Part shown: one piece after another, positions 49,107-57,039 of the stretch
Layout of the letters: the number at the start of each line of letters is the position of its first letter
How positions within the stretch are numbered: position 1 is the first letter of the stretch
NCBI RefSeq assembly: GCF_029278565.1
Contig: NZ_CP119562.1
Coordinates: forward strand, 50,496-114,495
Direction: 5' to 3'
Source: Haloarcula halophila
Lineage (GTDB): Archaea; Halobacteriota; Halobacteria; Halobacteriales; Haloarculaceae
Length of the DNA: 64,000 nucleotides
Translations under genes and position numbers: made by a program
The notes under the pieces: model-generated
Told to the model about the DNA's origin: nothing
Databases searched by the model: none
The model's input: the letters and a program-made list of their open reading frames with translations, nothing else

Positions 49107-50045
49107 TCAGTATTCGGCCTTCGGCGTCAGCCCCTCCCGGTATTCGATTCGCTCTCGCTCATGCTGATCGCGATAGGCGAGTGTCTGGCCGTTCTCGTAC
49201 TCGATGACGATGGCGTCCTCCAGAGCCTCCGCAGTCGCCCGGCTGCCGTCGACAGCCCAAACGGGGTCCATCGGCTCGCTCTCTAGCGGGCTTCGAGCGT
49301 CTCCGCTGCTGGGCCAGACGCCCTTGTCCTGCCAGAATCGCTTGATCCACTCCAGGCTCTCGCGAACCGTCTCCCGGATCGAGAGATGGTCAGCCGTGCC
49401 GTAGCCGTGGGGCGTAAAATACTCGCCGTGTAACGCCGCGAGATGGATACCATTCCAGTCGACGCCGACGATATCGGCTGGCTCCTCGCCGGTGACACGC
49501 GGCTGTGTCAGCGCCTCCATGGCCTCGTACTGTTTCGGGGGACTCGCCCCCAGTAGATGCACTCGCCGGCCCCGCCAGTCGACGATATCTATGTACTCCT
49601 GGGCGGTCTGGTCGGAGTAGCCCAGCGGGTACCCGAGTACGATGTCCTCGTCGATCTCGTCGATAGCCTCTCGGCACTTCGGGACGACAATAATCTCCGT
49701 CTCCGGAAACTTCCGTGTCAGCTCCCGTGCGGCCTTGTTGTAGCGTCTGGCCTCCTGGCGATCGTACGCATCGCCGAGTATCCCGACCGACGGCTCGTAG
49801 GTCTCGAACCGCTCGATGTACCGGTCCAGGTCGGGATTCCGAAAGTCGTTGTCGAGGATCTCGACCGGGATGTCGACGTTCCGGAGCGACGATTGATAGG
49901 AGTAGTCCTCGCGAACGCCGACGGCGAATCCCCGCGCGTAGGCGTCGATCACGAAGGGCTCGCGATGGAGGAATCCGACGTAGTCTGCGTGCTGTGCGTC
50001 GCCGATGGCCGTCGCTGACCAGGAGTGGATCGCCTCGGAGGACAT
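49107..50045 (-). CDS. TGT/DpdA-like protein (possible 7-deazaguanine DNA modification)
   Basis: 312 aa from the ATG at 50045. The order of motifs resembles tRNA-guanine transglycosylase barrels: EILDNDFRNPDLDRYIERFE, SVGILGDAYDRQEARRYNKA, DIVLGYPLGYSDQTAQEYID (place of the GGLAVG loop), RVHLLGASPPKQYEAMEAL (place of MGVGTP), and ADIVGVDWNGIHLAALHGEY (place of GVDMFDCV-PTR). DpdA-type TGT relatives insert 7-deazaguanine into DNA to resist restriction. No C-terminal zinc site is seen. Alternatives are an RNA-modifying or inactive barrel. Confidence 0.55.
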   Translation of the reverse strand: MSSEAIHSWSATAIGDAQHADYVGFLHREPFVIDAYARGFAVGVREDYSYQSSLRNVDIPVEILDNDFRNPDLDRYIERFETYEPSVGILGDAYDRQEARRYNKAARELTRKFPETEIIVVPKCREAIDEIDEDIVLGYPLGYSDQTAQEYIDIVDWRGRRVHLLGASPPKQYEAMEALTQPRVTGEEPADIVGVDWNGIHLAALHGEYFTPHGYGTADHLSIRETVRESLEWIKRFWQDKGVWPSSGDARSPLESEPMDPVWAVDGSRATAEALEDAIVIEYENGQTLAYRDQHERERIEYREGLTPKAEY

Positions 50046-50066
50046 GGAGTATCGCGCGCCACTATC

Positions 50067-50100
50067 GGGCGCGCCCAGCTGGCCAGCGCGCCACAAAATC
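50067..50100 (-). promoter_or_regulatory. Operon-head hairpin, copy 23
   Basis: Minus strand: GATTTTGTG, stem GGCGCGC/GCGCGCC, loop about TGGCCAGCTGG. This loop lacks GGTGA, showing that stem and size are conserved more than loop sequence. ATG at 50045. Confidence 0.75.
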
Positions 50101-50112
50101 CCACCCTGGTGG

Positions 50113-51069
50113 TTACTCGTTTTCGACGGCGTCGATGAGATCCGCTGCTGTCGAGGAGATCCGATCCAGGCGGTCCCGCAACGTCTCGGCTGCGTCCCCA
50201 TCCCAGGCAGCGAGATAGAACGCCGAGTTGTCCGGGTCCAGCCCGAAGTGTCGACTGACGATGTAGGCGACGGCCTCGGCTTCGACCTCACGCTTGTCCC
50301 GTTCCGTGTCGTCCTGGACGTCGAAGTGGAGCTTGGCGTGGGCGAACTCGTGGATCAGCACGCTCGCGACTGCTGCTCGGTTGTCCTGATGCTTCACTTC
50401 GACCACAGGATTGGTCGTCGTCACGCTTCGGCGCGTGCAGACCCCCTTTGCGGCTCCGTGGTCCCACTCGTCGGACTCGACAAGTTGGGCGTCGACGCCG
50501 ATTTCGTCGGTCCCAGCCAGAAGGTCTTCGACGAGTCCCTCCGGGTCGCCGTGGGTCTCTGTCTCCAGTTCGGGGAGTGGCTCGCCCTCGGTCTGGGAGA
50601 TGTCGAAAACGCTAGCTGGCCGGAACCCGACCAGTCCGCGGGACCACTCGTCCGGGTCGGTCTCGTCGTACTCGCAATCCGTGTTCTCGTGGTACGACGG
50701 CGAGTTCCCGCACTCGGGACACTTGTTCGTGATGATGGGCGCCCAGATCCAGATGGCCGACTCCCCTTCCTGGACGTAGCGATCGAACTCGTTCTTCCAG
50801 GTGTTGTACCCCGCAACGCGGGTCGCGTTGGGACACTGCATCTTGATGAGCAGCGTGTTCCGGGCCGAGTAGTCATGGAACTTCGACTGGACGTCCAGCC
50901 AGCGCTGGAACTGCTCGCTGGCCTGGGCCTCGTCGGTGAGGTCAGCGAGGTCCTCGACCCACCCGTTGAGGCGCTCGCGCATGTCGTCGGCACGGCTGTC
51001 CGAATCGTCGAAGGTAGTGGTCTGCTGGCTGTGCTCCTGGTCGGGGAGGTTGCTCTGTGTCGTCGACAT
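50113..51069 (-). CDS. ArdC-like antirestriction protein (ssDNA-binding domain plus zincin)
   Basis: 318 aa from the ATG at 51069. Residues about 40-120 match the ArdC N-terminal ssDNA-binding domain: FHDYSARNTLLIKMQCPNAT, VAGYNTWKNEFDRYVQEGES, IWIWAPI. A CPECG...C insert follows. Residues about 190-290 are an ImmA/IrrE-type zincin with VLIHEFAHAKLHF (H-E-x-x-H) and a downstream EAEAVAYIVSRHFG. Plasmid ArdC protects incoming ssDNA. The family is typical of conjugative leading regions. Confidence 0.85.
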   Translation of the reverse strand: MSTTQSNLPDQEHSQQTTTFDDSDSRADDMRERLNGWVEDLADLTDEAQASEQFQRWLDVQSKFHDYSARNTLLIKMQCPNATRVAGYNTWKNEFDRYVQEGESAIWIWAPIITNKCPECGNSPSYHENTDCEYDETDPDEWSRGLVGFRPASVFDISQTEGEPLPELETETHGDPEGLVEDLLAGTDEIGVDAQLVESDEWDHGAAKGVCTRRSVTTTNPVVEVKHQDNRAAVASVLIHEFAHAKLHFDVQDDTERDKREVEAEAVAYIVSRHFGLDPDNSAFYLAAWDGDAAETLRDRLDRISSTAADLIDAVENE

Positions 51070-51100
51070 GGTTCTGTGTCGGATCGCGCTCTCGGGCACG

Positions 51101-51131
51101 ACCCCGCACCTCCCCTGGGGGGCAGAAAATC
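51101..51131 (-). promoter_or_regulatory. Operon-head hairpin, copy 24
   Basis: Minus strand: GATTTTCTGC, stem CCCC/GGGG, loop CCAGGGGAGGTGC; a GACACAGA leader follows, ATG at 51069. Confidence 0.65.
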
Positions 51132-51271
51132 CCGCTGCTGTACTGCTTGAGGGAGCTGGCACAGGCTGTCAGAGAGCAGCGCTGTTTTCAGAGCTACTGG
51201 GACGAACCAGCTGATCAGTAGGTGTGCGCATCCACCAGAAGCGACTTGAGCTCTAAGATCCAAGAAAAGAT

Positions 51272-51655
51272 ATGGCGTGGTTAGCAGAGGGACTGGTTTC
51301 GCTGTTCTTTCTGGTTCTGATCGGCCAGTATACCTATCGGGAAGCCAAGAGGGAAGGTCGGTCGTCGCCTGCACTCCGAGGAGTCTTCTGGATTGCGTTT
51401 GGTGTCGTCGGTGTCGTTCGCTACCTCGTCCATATCCAAGAACAAGACCCGAAGAAACTGGGATGGGTCGGGCTTTCGGCGCTGCTCTTTACGCTGTGGG
51501 CCATCAGAACCTTCGGGATATGGGGGCTGAGCGGTGGGTTCTATCTCTGGGGAGGGCTGTTCGCCGGGTTCTTTGTCATATACTGGCAGTTTAACCTTGA
51601 ACAGGATAGAGGGGGCATAGATGACTTATCTTCTCCAAGTACGGCTGTCGAGTAG
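51272..51655 (+). CDS. Small membrane protein
   Basis: 127 aa with four hydrophobic segments (LVSLFFLVLIGQYTY; GVFWIAFGVVGVVRYLV; GWVGLSALLFTLWAI; GLFAGFFVIYWQF). On the plus strand, opposite to the array; no hairpin. Unknown family. Confidence 0.65.
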   Translation: MAWLAEGLVSLFFLVLIGQYTYREAKREGRSSPALRGVFWIAFGVVGVVRYLVHIQEQDPKKLGWVGLSALLFTLWAIRTFGIWGLSGGFYLWGGLFAGFFVIYWQFNLEQDRGGIDDLSSPSTAVE

Positions 51656-51712
51656 TACCGCTGTACTGACCTCTGAAGAGATGAAGAAATCAGTAAAGAT
51701 TCCGTTGTTTTC

Positions 51713-51979
51713 TTACTCGCTTTCCGCTGATTCCCACCCCTTGTGGAAGTACGCCAGCGCGGTGTTGGACTCGAACAGTTTGCCCGACGGATCGTGACAG
51801 ATCACTCCGGCCTCTGGAATGAACGAGACCGTCCCCTCGTCGGCTAGTCGCTGAACAATATCGCGGGCTCGTTGCTCGTCGACCTTGAAGGTATCTGGCC
51901 GCTGTCGGTCTCGGTCCTGTGCGATTTGTCGGCGCTCGAAGCGTTCGTAGTCTGGTATTGCAGGGTCCATTGTGCTCAC
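51713..51979 (-). CDS. Small hypothetical protein
   Basis: 88 aa from a GTG at 51979; an in-frame ATG lies at 51970. RRQIAQDRDRQRPDTFKVDE then ARDIVQRLADEGTVSFIPEA suggests a short winged-helix-like fold, with ESNTALAYFHKGWESAESE at the end. Hairpin and TTAACCAACA repeat upstream. Confidence 0.6.
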   Translation of the reverse strand: MSTMDPAIPDYERFERRQIAQDRDRQRPDTFKVDEQRARDIVQRLADEGTVSFIPEAGVICHDPSGKLFESNTALAYFHKGWESAESE

Positions 51980-51987
51980 GAGGGTTG

Positions 51988-52016
51988 GCCCTCACCCGCC
52001 AGGGGCGCAGAAAATC
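51988..52016 (-). promoter_or_regulatory. Operon-head hairpin, copy 25
   Basis: Minus strand: GATTTTCTGC, stem GCCC/GGGC, loop CTGGCGGGTGA; immediately preceded by the right arm of a TTAACCAACA repeat. Confidence 0.75.
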
Positions 52017-52018
52017 GG

Positions 52019-52061
52019 CTTAACCAACAGACGCGACAAACGGGTCTCAGCGTTGGTTAAA
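52019..52061. repeat. TTAACCAACA inverted repeat, copy 5
   Basis: CTTAACCAACAG, spacer, GCGTTGGTTAAA, 43 bp, between the PCNA stop and the next gene's hairpin. Confidence 0.8.
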
Positions 52062-52096
52062 CACACCACCGCTTCCGGAGAAAACCACCCACTCAG

Positions 52097-52855
52097 CTAC
52101 TCTTCGGGCATTTTCGGCGCGATAATGAATTGACAGGCTCCGTCTGCGTCGGGGAACTGCGACTTGACGACCAGCGGCAGTTCGTCTCCGATATGGAGAA
52201 CACGGTTGGCCCCGCTGGGCAGCCCCTTGCTTACCGATGTGGCCAGATCGGCGTCAAAGGCTGCCTGGACGTCAGCGGGGTCGAATGCCACCAGATCGGT
52301 CGCCTCGCGCCGGTAGACCATGCTGTCGGTGTCTCCAACAGCCTCGAACCGGAGTTCGCCGGCGTCGGGGTCGACGGTCAGATCGAAACGATCGTTGGCC
52401 TTCTTCGCCGCCCTGAGTGCGAATTTGAAGTCTCCCTGGTCGAAGTGCGCCGTCGCTGGCAACTCCACGGGCGGAATATTCGGTGGGTTGCGGAGCAACT
52501 CGACTGGTTCGAGGTCTACAGTTCGGGAAATTCCGTTGATCGTGATCTCCAGCGCTCCACTTGCGGCTTTGAGAGAGAACTGTACGAGGTCGTCCGGCTC
52601 CCCGATCGAGAGTGCTTCCCGGACTCGGCTGACAGTCACCCCCAGCGTCCCCGGACCCGCCGTGAACGTCTCGAAAGAGTCTCCGTCGACACTCAGGTCA
52701 ACCATCAGGTGGTTCATGACGTCGCCCGCTCTGATCGCGAGCGTCGACGTCGACACACCAACTCGAACCTCGTCCGCAACCGCCCCGGCGGCGGTGAAGA
52801 TCTGGTCGAACACCTGGATCTCGCCGCTGATCCGGAGATGGCGGGGCGCATCCAA
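52097..52855 (-). CDS. PCNA-like sliding clamp
   Basis: 252 aa from a TTG at 52855 (MDAPRHLRISG); no ATG fits the frame. Clamp signatures: RAGDVMNHLMVDLSVDGDSF, GVTVSRVREALSIGEPDDLV, ITINGISRTVDLEPVELLRN with NIPPVELPATA, and a C-terminal IIAPKMPEE. The clamp tethers polymerase to DNA. It is divergent from the usual chromosomal haloarchaeal PCNA, so likely an element-specific copy that may aid replication of the entering strand. No hairpin found upstream. Confidence 0.85.
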   Translation of the reverse strand: MDAPRHLRISGEIQVFDQIFTAAGAVADEVRVGVSTSTLAIRAGDVMNHLMVDLSVDGDSFETFTAGPGTLGVTVSRVREALSIGEPDDLVQFSLKAASGALEITINGISRTVDLEPVELLRNPPNIPPVELPATAHFDQGDFKFALRAAKKANDRFDLTVDPDAGELRFEAVGDTDSMVYRREATDLVAFDPADVQAAFDADLATSVSKGLPSGANRVLHIGDELPLVVKSQFPDADGACQFIIAPKMPEE

Positions 52856-53046
52856 CGTGAACAGAGATGACGATTCCTGGAAACAAATATGGTGTGAGTT
52901 CCCGTGAGATGAGTATATGCATTTCCCACCAACTCTTCGTCTGGTTATGAGGCGCCCGATGGACCCCGTGTAACACACAGTGGGGTATCTCTCTAACTGA
53001 GAGACTCCACTGGTTATTTTTGTAAATCGGTCAGACACCGTAATTG

Positions 53047-54258
53047 ATGCCCTCCACGTTGCGACGTACGTTCCTCGGGACAGTCGTATCCGGTGCGGTC
53101 GCCGGTATCGCCGGTTGCTCCTCGTCCTGTCCAGACACCGACACACCGGAGCCGTCACACACCGTCGGGACGGCCGACGGGTCGGCGTTCGAAACAATCC
53201 CCGATGGCGTGTGGCCGTCACCGAGGTTCGACGCGGCGAATACAGGGTACACTCCAGTGGAGTCTCCGTCACCGACGCCGTCAGTCCAGTGGCGGTCGAC
53301 TATCTCCGTCAGTTCGGGAGACGAGACTGAGCGGCTGACGAGTGGACCGATCGTCGCCGAGGAGACGGTCATGGTAGCCACCAGAGCAGGGCTGTTCGGC
53401 CTGTCGCTCCGTGACGGCACCGAACGATGGCGCCGCGACCTCGTGCCGGCGGCCGTTGAGTCAGCACACGGGTACGGCCAGAACCTAGCGTCCCCGATCG
53501 TTACGGACGAGACGGTGATTTGTCCGACGGCCGACGGCGTCATCGCCCTCGACATCGCGGACGGGAGCACTCTGTGGCGTGCGGACAACGTGACAGGTGC
53601 GGGGACGCCGGCGCGAACCGGTGAGGGGGTAATCTGTCCGACAACGGACGGGCTAACGATGGTAGATACTCGTGACGGCAGTCCACGATGGACGGCCTCA
53701 GTCGACGCCAGGGACCCAGCGGTGGCCGACGACACGATCCTTGTCGGCGAGGATCGGACGGTCGCTCTCGACGCTGAAACCGGCCAGCGCCGGTGGACCG
53801 TGCCGACGGGCACGAATGAGCACGCCGTCGTCGCGGACAGGACGGTGTATCTCAGCACGGGGAACGATCTAGTCGGTCGAGCGCTGTCGGACGGCTCCGA
53901 ACAGTGGCGGATCGATCGTGGTCGGTTCTTGGCCCCGCCGGTCGTCACGCCCGAGAGCATCTACGCGGTCGAATCACCGGGCGAGGCCGGCGACGCGACG
54001 TTCGCGTTCGACCGGGCGGCCGACGGGAAGCCGACGCCACGGTGGTGCTCGCAGGTCGGTAGCGGTGCCGTGACCGCTGCCGCCGGCGACGGCCTGTTCA
54101 CGCTCCAGTCAGCCGGGTTGGTCGCGTTCACGAGTGACTTCGGCGACGCCACCTGGCGATACCCGCTGCAGGACGGGCTACAGCCGCCGGCGGTGCTTGA
54201 CGATGCCTTGGTAACAGTTTCGCCCGAAGGTGTCGTCGCAGCGCTCGGAGGTGACTGA
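53047..54258 (+). CDS. Tat lipoprotein with PQQ-like beta-propeller
   Basis: 403 aa. LRRTFLGTVVSGAVAGIAGC is a twin-Arg signal with a lipobox. The rest is repeated blades of the GT-x-x-W-R/D-G pattern (RDGTERWRRDL, ADGSTLWRADN, RDGSPRWTASV, ETGQRRWTVPT, SDGSEQWRIDR). Such propellers act outside the cell, in binding or assembly. The ATG at 53047 is preferred over the adjacent TTG. A membrane protein gene follows in the same direction. Confidence 0.85.
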   Translation: MPSTLRRTFLGTVVSGAVAGIAGCSSSCPDTDTPEPSHTVGTADGSAFETIPDGVWPSPRFDAANTGYTPVESPSPTPSVQWRSTISVSSGDETERLTSGPIVAEETVMVATRAGLFGLSLRDGTERWRRDLVPAAVESAHGYGQNLASPIVTDETVICPTADGVIALDIADGSTLWRADNVTGAGTPARTGEGVICPTTDGLTMVDTRDGSPRWTASVDARDPAVADDTILVGEDRTVALDAETGQRRWTVPTGTNEHAVVADRTVYLSTGNDLVGRALSDGSEQWRIDRGRFLAPPVVTPESIYAVESPGEAGDATFAFDRAADGKPTPRWCSQVGSGAVTAAAGDGLFTLQSAGLVAFTSDFGDATWRYPLQDGLQPPAVLDDALVTVSPEGVVAALGGD

Positions 54259-54260
54259 CC

Positions 54261-54903
54261 GTGTGGCGTCCCTCATCACGGAGCGGGGGACCGCTGGCCG
54301 TCGTCGGCGCGCTGTGTCTGCTCGGCGCGATGCTCCCGCTCGGGGTCTGGCCTGCCCCCCCGGCCGGGGGATTCGTACGTGTTCGACCCGGCGCCGTTCA
54401 GCGCGGTCTGGGCACAGCGTGTCGTCGTCCCGGCGTTGACCGTCAGCGCGAACGTGTTCGTCCTTGCCGGGCTGTACGCACTCTACCGACGCGACGGCCC
54501 AGCGATGCCGGACTGGCAACGTTGGACCGCCCGGGTGACGCTTCTAGTGGCTCTCGTCTGGCTGTTCGGGACCGCTCTAGTCACGTCAGCTGGCCCGAAC
54601 GACTTCGTCGGCGGTGTCTACGGTGGGCTGCTGGCTGTGCTCTCTCTGATAGTCATCGTCCCGGGACTCGTCGCCTGGGGCGGGGGCTATCTCCGGAGCG
54701 GACAGGTGCGACTCGGCGCCGCCCTTGCCGGCGGCCCGTCGTTGACGGCCCTTTACGTAGGTATTTCGCTGTCCGGCGTCGACTTCGACCCCGCCGGCGG
54801 ACTTCTGCTTGCCGTACCGACGGCCGCGATGGCGGCCTTGGTCGGATACGACCTGTTGGTCGTGACTGCGTCGCCAATCAGCGGCGGGCACACCGAATCA
54901 TAG
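54261..54903 (+). CDS. Polytopic membrane protein, frameshifted near its start
   Basis: A GTG at 54261, three bases after the propeller stop, opens LAVVGALCLLGAMLPLGVWP, a membrane helix. The frame then shifts near the C7/G5 run at 54355-54370, and GDSYVFDPAPFSAVWAQ continues in another frame (main part 54379-54903). Four or five further helices follow. Either a sequencing error in the homopolymer or a real frameshift; without it the gene would be about 213 aa, in an operon with the propeller gene. Confidence 0.65.
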
Positions 54904-54942
54904 TAGTATCGTAATCAATTTCAGCTTGTCATAGGAACTACG

Positions 54943-55119
54943 ATGTGGTCCCCGCAGATGATTGCTAACGCTGTTGTCCTCCAGTCAGGTGTTACACTAC
55001 AGTACGGCGCGACTGATCCAGTCGGGATGGTACTCACTGTTCTTCTCGTGCTGGCGATCAATGTCGTGATCTACTCTTTCAAGAAAATTCGAGACCGATA
55101 TTTAACCGGCGATGAGTGA
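54943..55119 (+). CDS. Small single-helix membrane protein
   Basis: 58 aa. MVLTVLLVLAINVVIYSF is a membrane helix followed by KKIRDRYL. Its end overlaps a possible following gene (GTGA). Confidence 0.55.
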   Translation: MWSPQMIANAVVLQSGVTLQYGATDPVGMVLTVLLVLAINVVIYSFKKIRDRYLTGDE

Positions 55120-55310
55120 AGCCAACAACGCCTCGGATCCTGCTCTGGCCTGTTGGTTCGAAATTAGACTGCTCGTTCGTCGCGTTACTGCCCCGCATCA
55201 TATTGGGCTGGATCGGACTCGTCAGTAACAGAACGTACAAGCAGCATGATGAACAGACGAGTACGAATCAGAACCCATCAAACTCGAGGGTAGCAATACC
55301 GACCGTGTAG
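55116..55310 (+). CDS. Possible small membrane protein
   Basis: 64 aa from a GTG in a GTGA overlap. SFVALLPRIILGWIGLVSN is hydrophobic. The end overlaps the convergent gene at 55268. Weak support. Confidence 0.3.
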   Translation: MKPTTPRILLWPVGSKLDCSFVALLPRIILGWIGLVSNRTYKQHDEQTSTNQNPSNSRVAIPTV

Positions 55311-55522
55311 CGCCCCGGACGGCCGAGTACGACGGTCAGACTCACTCCCGTGAGTCCGATAACTATGTAGCTGTAGGATGGATCTTCGTCAGCATCCACA
55401 TCCACCGACGCATACAGTTCCCTCCGATCGTCGACAGTATATATACACGACCCCTGGAGGTGGTCAAACCGGTAGCCCTGCTGGGGTCGTCCCTCCGAAT
55501 ATAAATTACTAACATCGATCAT
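55268..55522 (-). CDS. Small hypothetical protein
   Basis: 84 aa, beta-rich with a hydrophobic YIVIGLTGVSLTVVLG segment. The ATG at 55522 follows an AT-rich upstream stretch. No family is recognised. Confidence 0.45.
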   Translation of the reverse strand: MIDVSNLYSEGRPQQGYRFDHLQGSCIYTVDDRRELYASVDVDADEDPSYSYIVIGLTGVSLTVVLGRPGRYTVGIATLEFDGF

Positions 55523-55539
55523 CCGTTTGTTGATACCGT

Positions 55540-55713
55540 ATGCCCTCCATCCTTGAGAACCCGCTCGCGCACTACGGCTTCCCAGCCATCAACGCTGTCG
55601 TCATCACAGCCATCGCGTTCACGTTTCTGGACGGGGCCATCAGGTGGGCAGCACTCGGCATCGCTGCCCTCGAGGTCATCGTCGTACCGCAGATACTGAA
55701 ACGCGCTGCGTGA
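55540..55713 (+). CDS. Small two-helix membrane protein
   Basis: 57 aa. PAINAVVITAIAFTFLDGAI and WAALGIAALEVIVVPQILK are membrane helices with a basic end. Precedes the next membrane protein by 86 bp. Confidence 0.55.
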   Translation: MPSILENPLAHYGFPAINAVVITAIAFTFLDGAIRWAALGIAALEVIVVPQILKRAA

Positions 55714-55799
55714 GCACGACTGTCGCTCTGCCCGAAAATGCCTACCATACCAGTCGAAAGACGGGGACCTCCGGCACACGCTCTGCGGCGAGGTGGATC

Positions 55800-56609
55800 A
55801 TGAGTCCAGTCAGTCCGAGTGTGATCGCGTACGGGTTCGGTGCGGTCTTCGGTATCCTCGCGGTCGTCTACTTCGCCCGCGATATTCTGCTATCCCTCTC
55901 GGTTACGTCCAAACTCGCCCTACTGTACGCGGGTTCGCTGTCACTGTTGTCCGTCGGTGTATTCGGGGACGGAGCCGTCTCACTCGTCGGCTTCACAATC
56001 GGTGGCGCCGGATACGCCGTCTCGTCGTTTTACCTCGTGAAGTGGTACAATTGGCAGCGGATCGGCCGGTTCGCGATCTCCGCAATCTCGGCGGTGCTGT
56101 TCGTGTGTCTGGGCTGGCTGCTGAGTTCGGGTGTCCTCGCCGGCGGGATCGAACTGGCCGGTACGGCCGGAGTGGTTCTCGTTGGCGCGGCCCTAACACT
56201 CGCCGCTGTCGACCGTAACGAAGGCGAGGTGGTACGGTACGAGGTGACGATCGCCGAGACGATCGAGACACGGACCGATCGGATCGGTACCGTCGAAGTC
56301 AGGAACGAGAGCGGGTTGTTCAGACACGCGTTCGAGTTGCCGAGTTTTCGCTGCGTGGTGGGGAACGGAAAGGCGGAACAGACGATCCCTGTCAGAGTGG
56401 GTTCGGTCGTCGACTCAGGCGCGTCGGCAACTATCGGTCCCAGCGAGAGCCGGGACGCCCCGATCCGGATCGAGTGGCGAGCGGTCGAAAAGCGACTCGA
56501 AGAGGCCGAACTCCCATCTCGCGATTCATACGAGGCATCCATCGCTGGGGAGGACACACACAGGCTCACCACCGAAGCTGGAGAGACGATCACCGTGGAG
56601 CTCTGTTGA
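55800..56609 (+). CDS. Membrane protein with C-terminal soluble domain
   Basis: 269 aa. Five membrane helices in residues 5-140 (for example VIAYGFGAVFGILAVVYFAR) are followed by a beta-rich domain (RYEVTIAETIETRTDRIGTV and on). A clear GAGGTGGATC ribosome-binding site precedes the ATG at 55800, which decides the start over an upstream one. Unknown function. Confidence 0.7.
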   Translation: MSPVSPSVIAYGFGAVFGILAVVYFARDILLSLSVTSKLALLYAGSLSLLSVGVFGDGAVSLVGFTIGGAGYAVSSFYLVKWYNWQRIGRFAISAISAVLFVCLGWLLSSGVLAGGIELAGTAGVVLVGAALTLAAVDRNEGEVVRYEVTIAETIETRTDRIGTVEVRNESGLFRHAFELPSFRCVVGNGKAEQTIPVRVGSVVDSGASATIGPSESRDAPIRIEWRAVEKRLEEAELPSRDSYEASIAGEDTHRLTTEAGETITVELC

Positions 56610-57039
56610 GTGCGATCTTCCACTAACAGCGAACCCACCGCCAGGTCGCCGAACCAGACACCCTACAGCGGAAGCGGATTCGCGACCACGGTACCCGCCG
56701 TCGCGATTATCGACGGTTTGGCCAGCGGTTGGCTAAGCATCGCTTGTCGTCGGTAAACCACAATGAATCAGGATTTTGGTCTGAGATATCACCCAATCAC
56801 AGGTCCGGGGTCCAGTTCTGACCGTCCTTCGGGCCGGCGACCGTGGCACCGGCCGAGCACGCTTTCGGAAACAGCAGCTTTCTCAGTGCCTTCTCGACCA
56901 TGCGGTCGAGCATTGTAGAGTCACCAGTGTACCTTAGCTCGATCAGCGAGTAACTCACCGCACAGGGTCGACCTGTGATCTTGCGGACAGTATGTCAAAC
57001 TTTTATTTTACGAGGTGTCAAACTGTCGACCACGCTGAG
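56610..57039. other. Intergenic, probable decayed coding or IS sequence
   Basis: No intact frame. Several words (for example GATTTTGGTCTGAGATATC) look like remnants, but no source can be named. Confidence 0.4.

Noticed and set aside
22999..52016. Hairpins as rho-independent-like terminators
   Set aside because: They lie just upstream of starts rather than after stops, and in several copies the ATG is inside or next to the stem. A T-run precedes rather than follows the stem.
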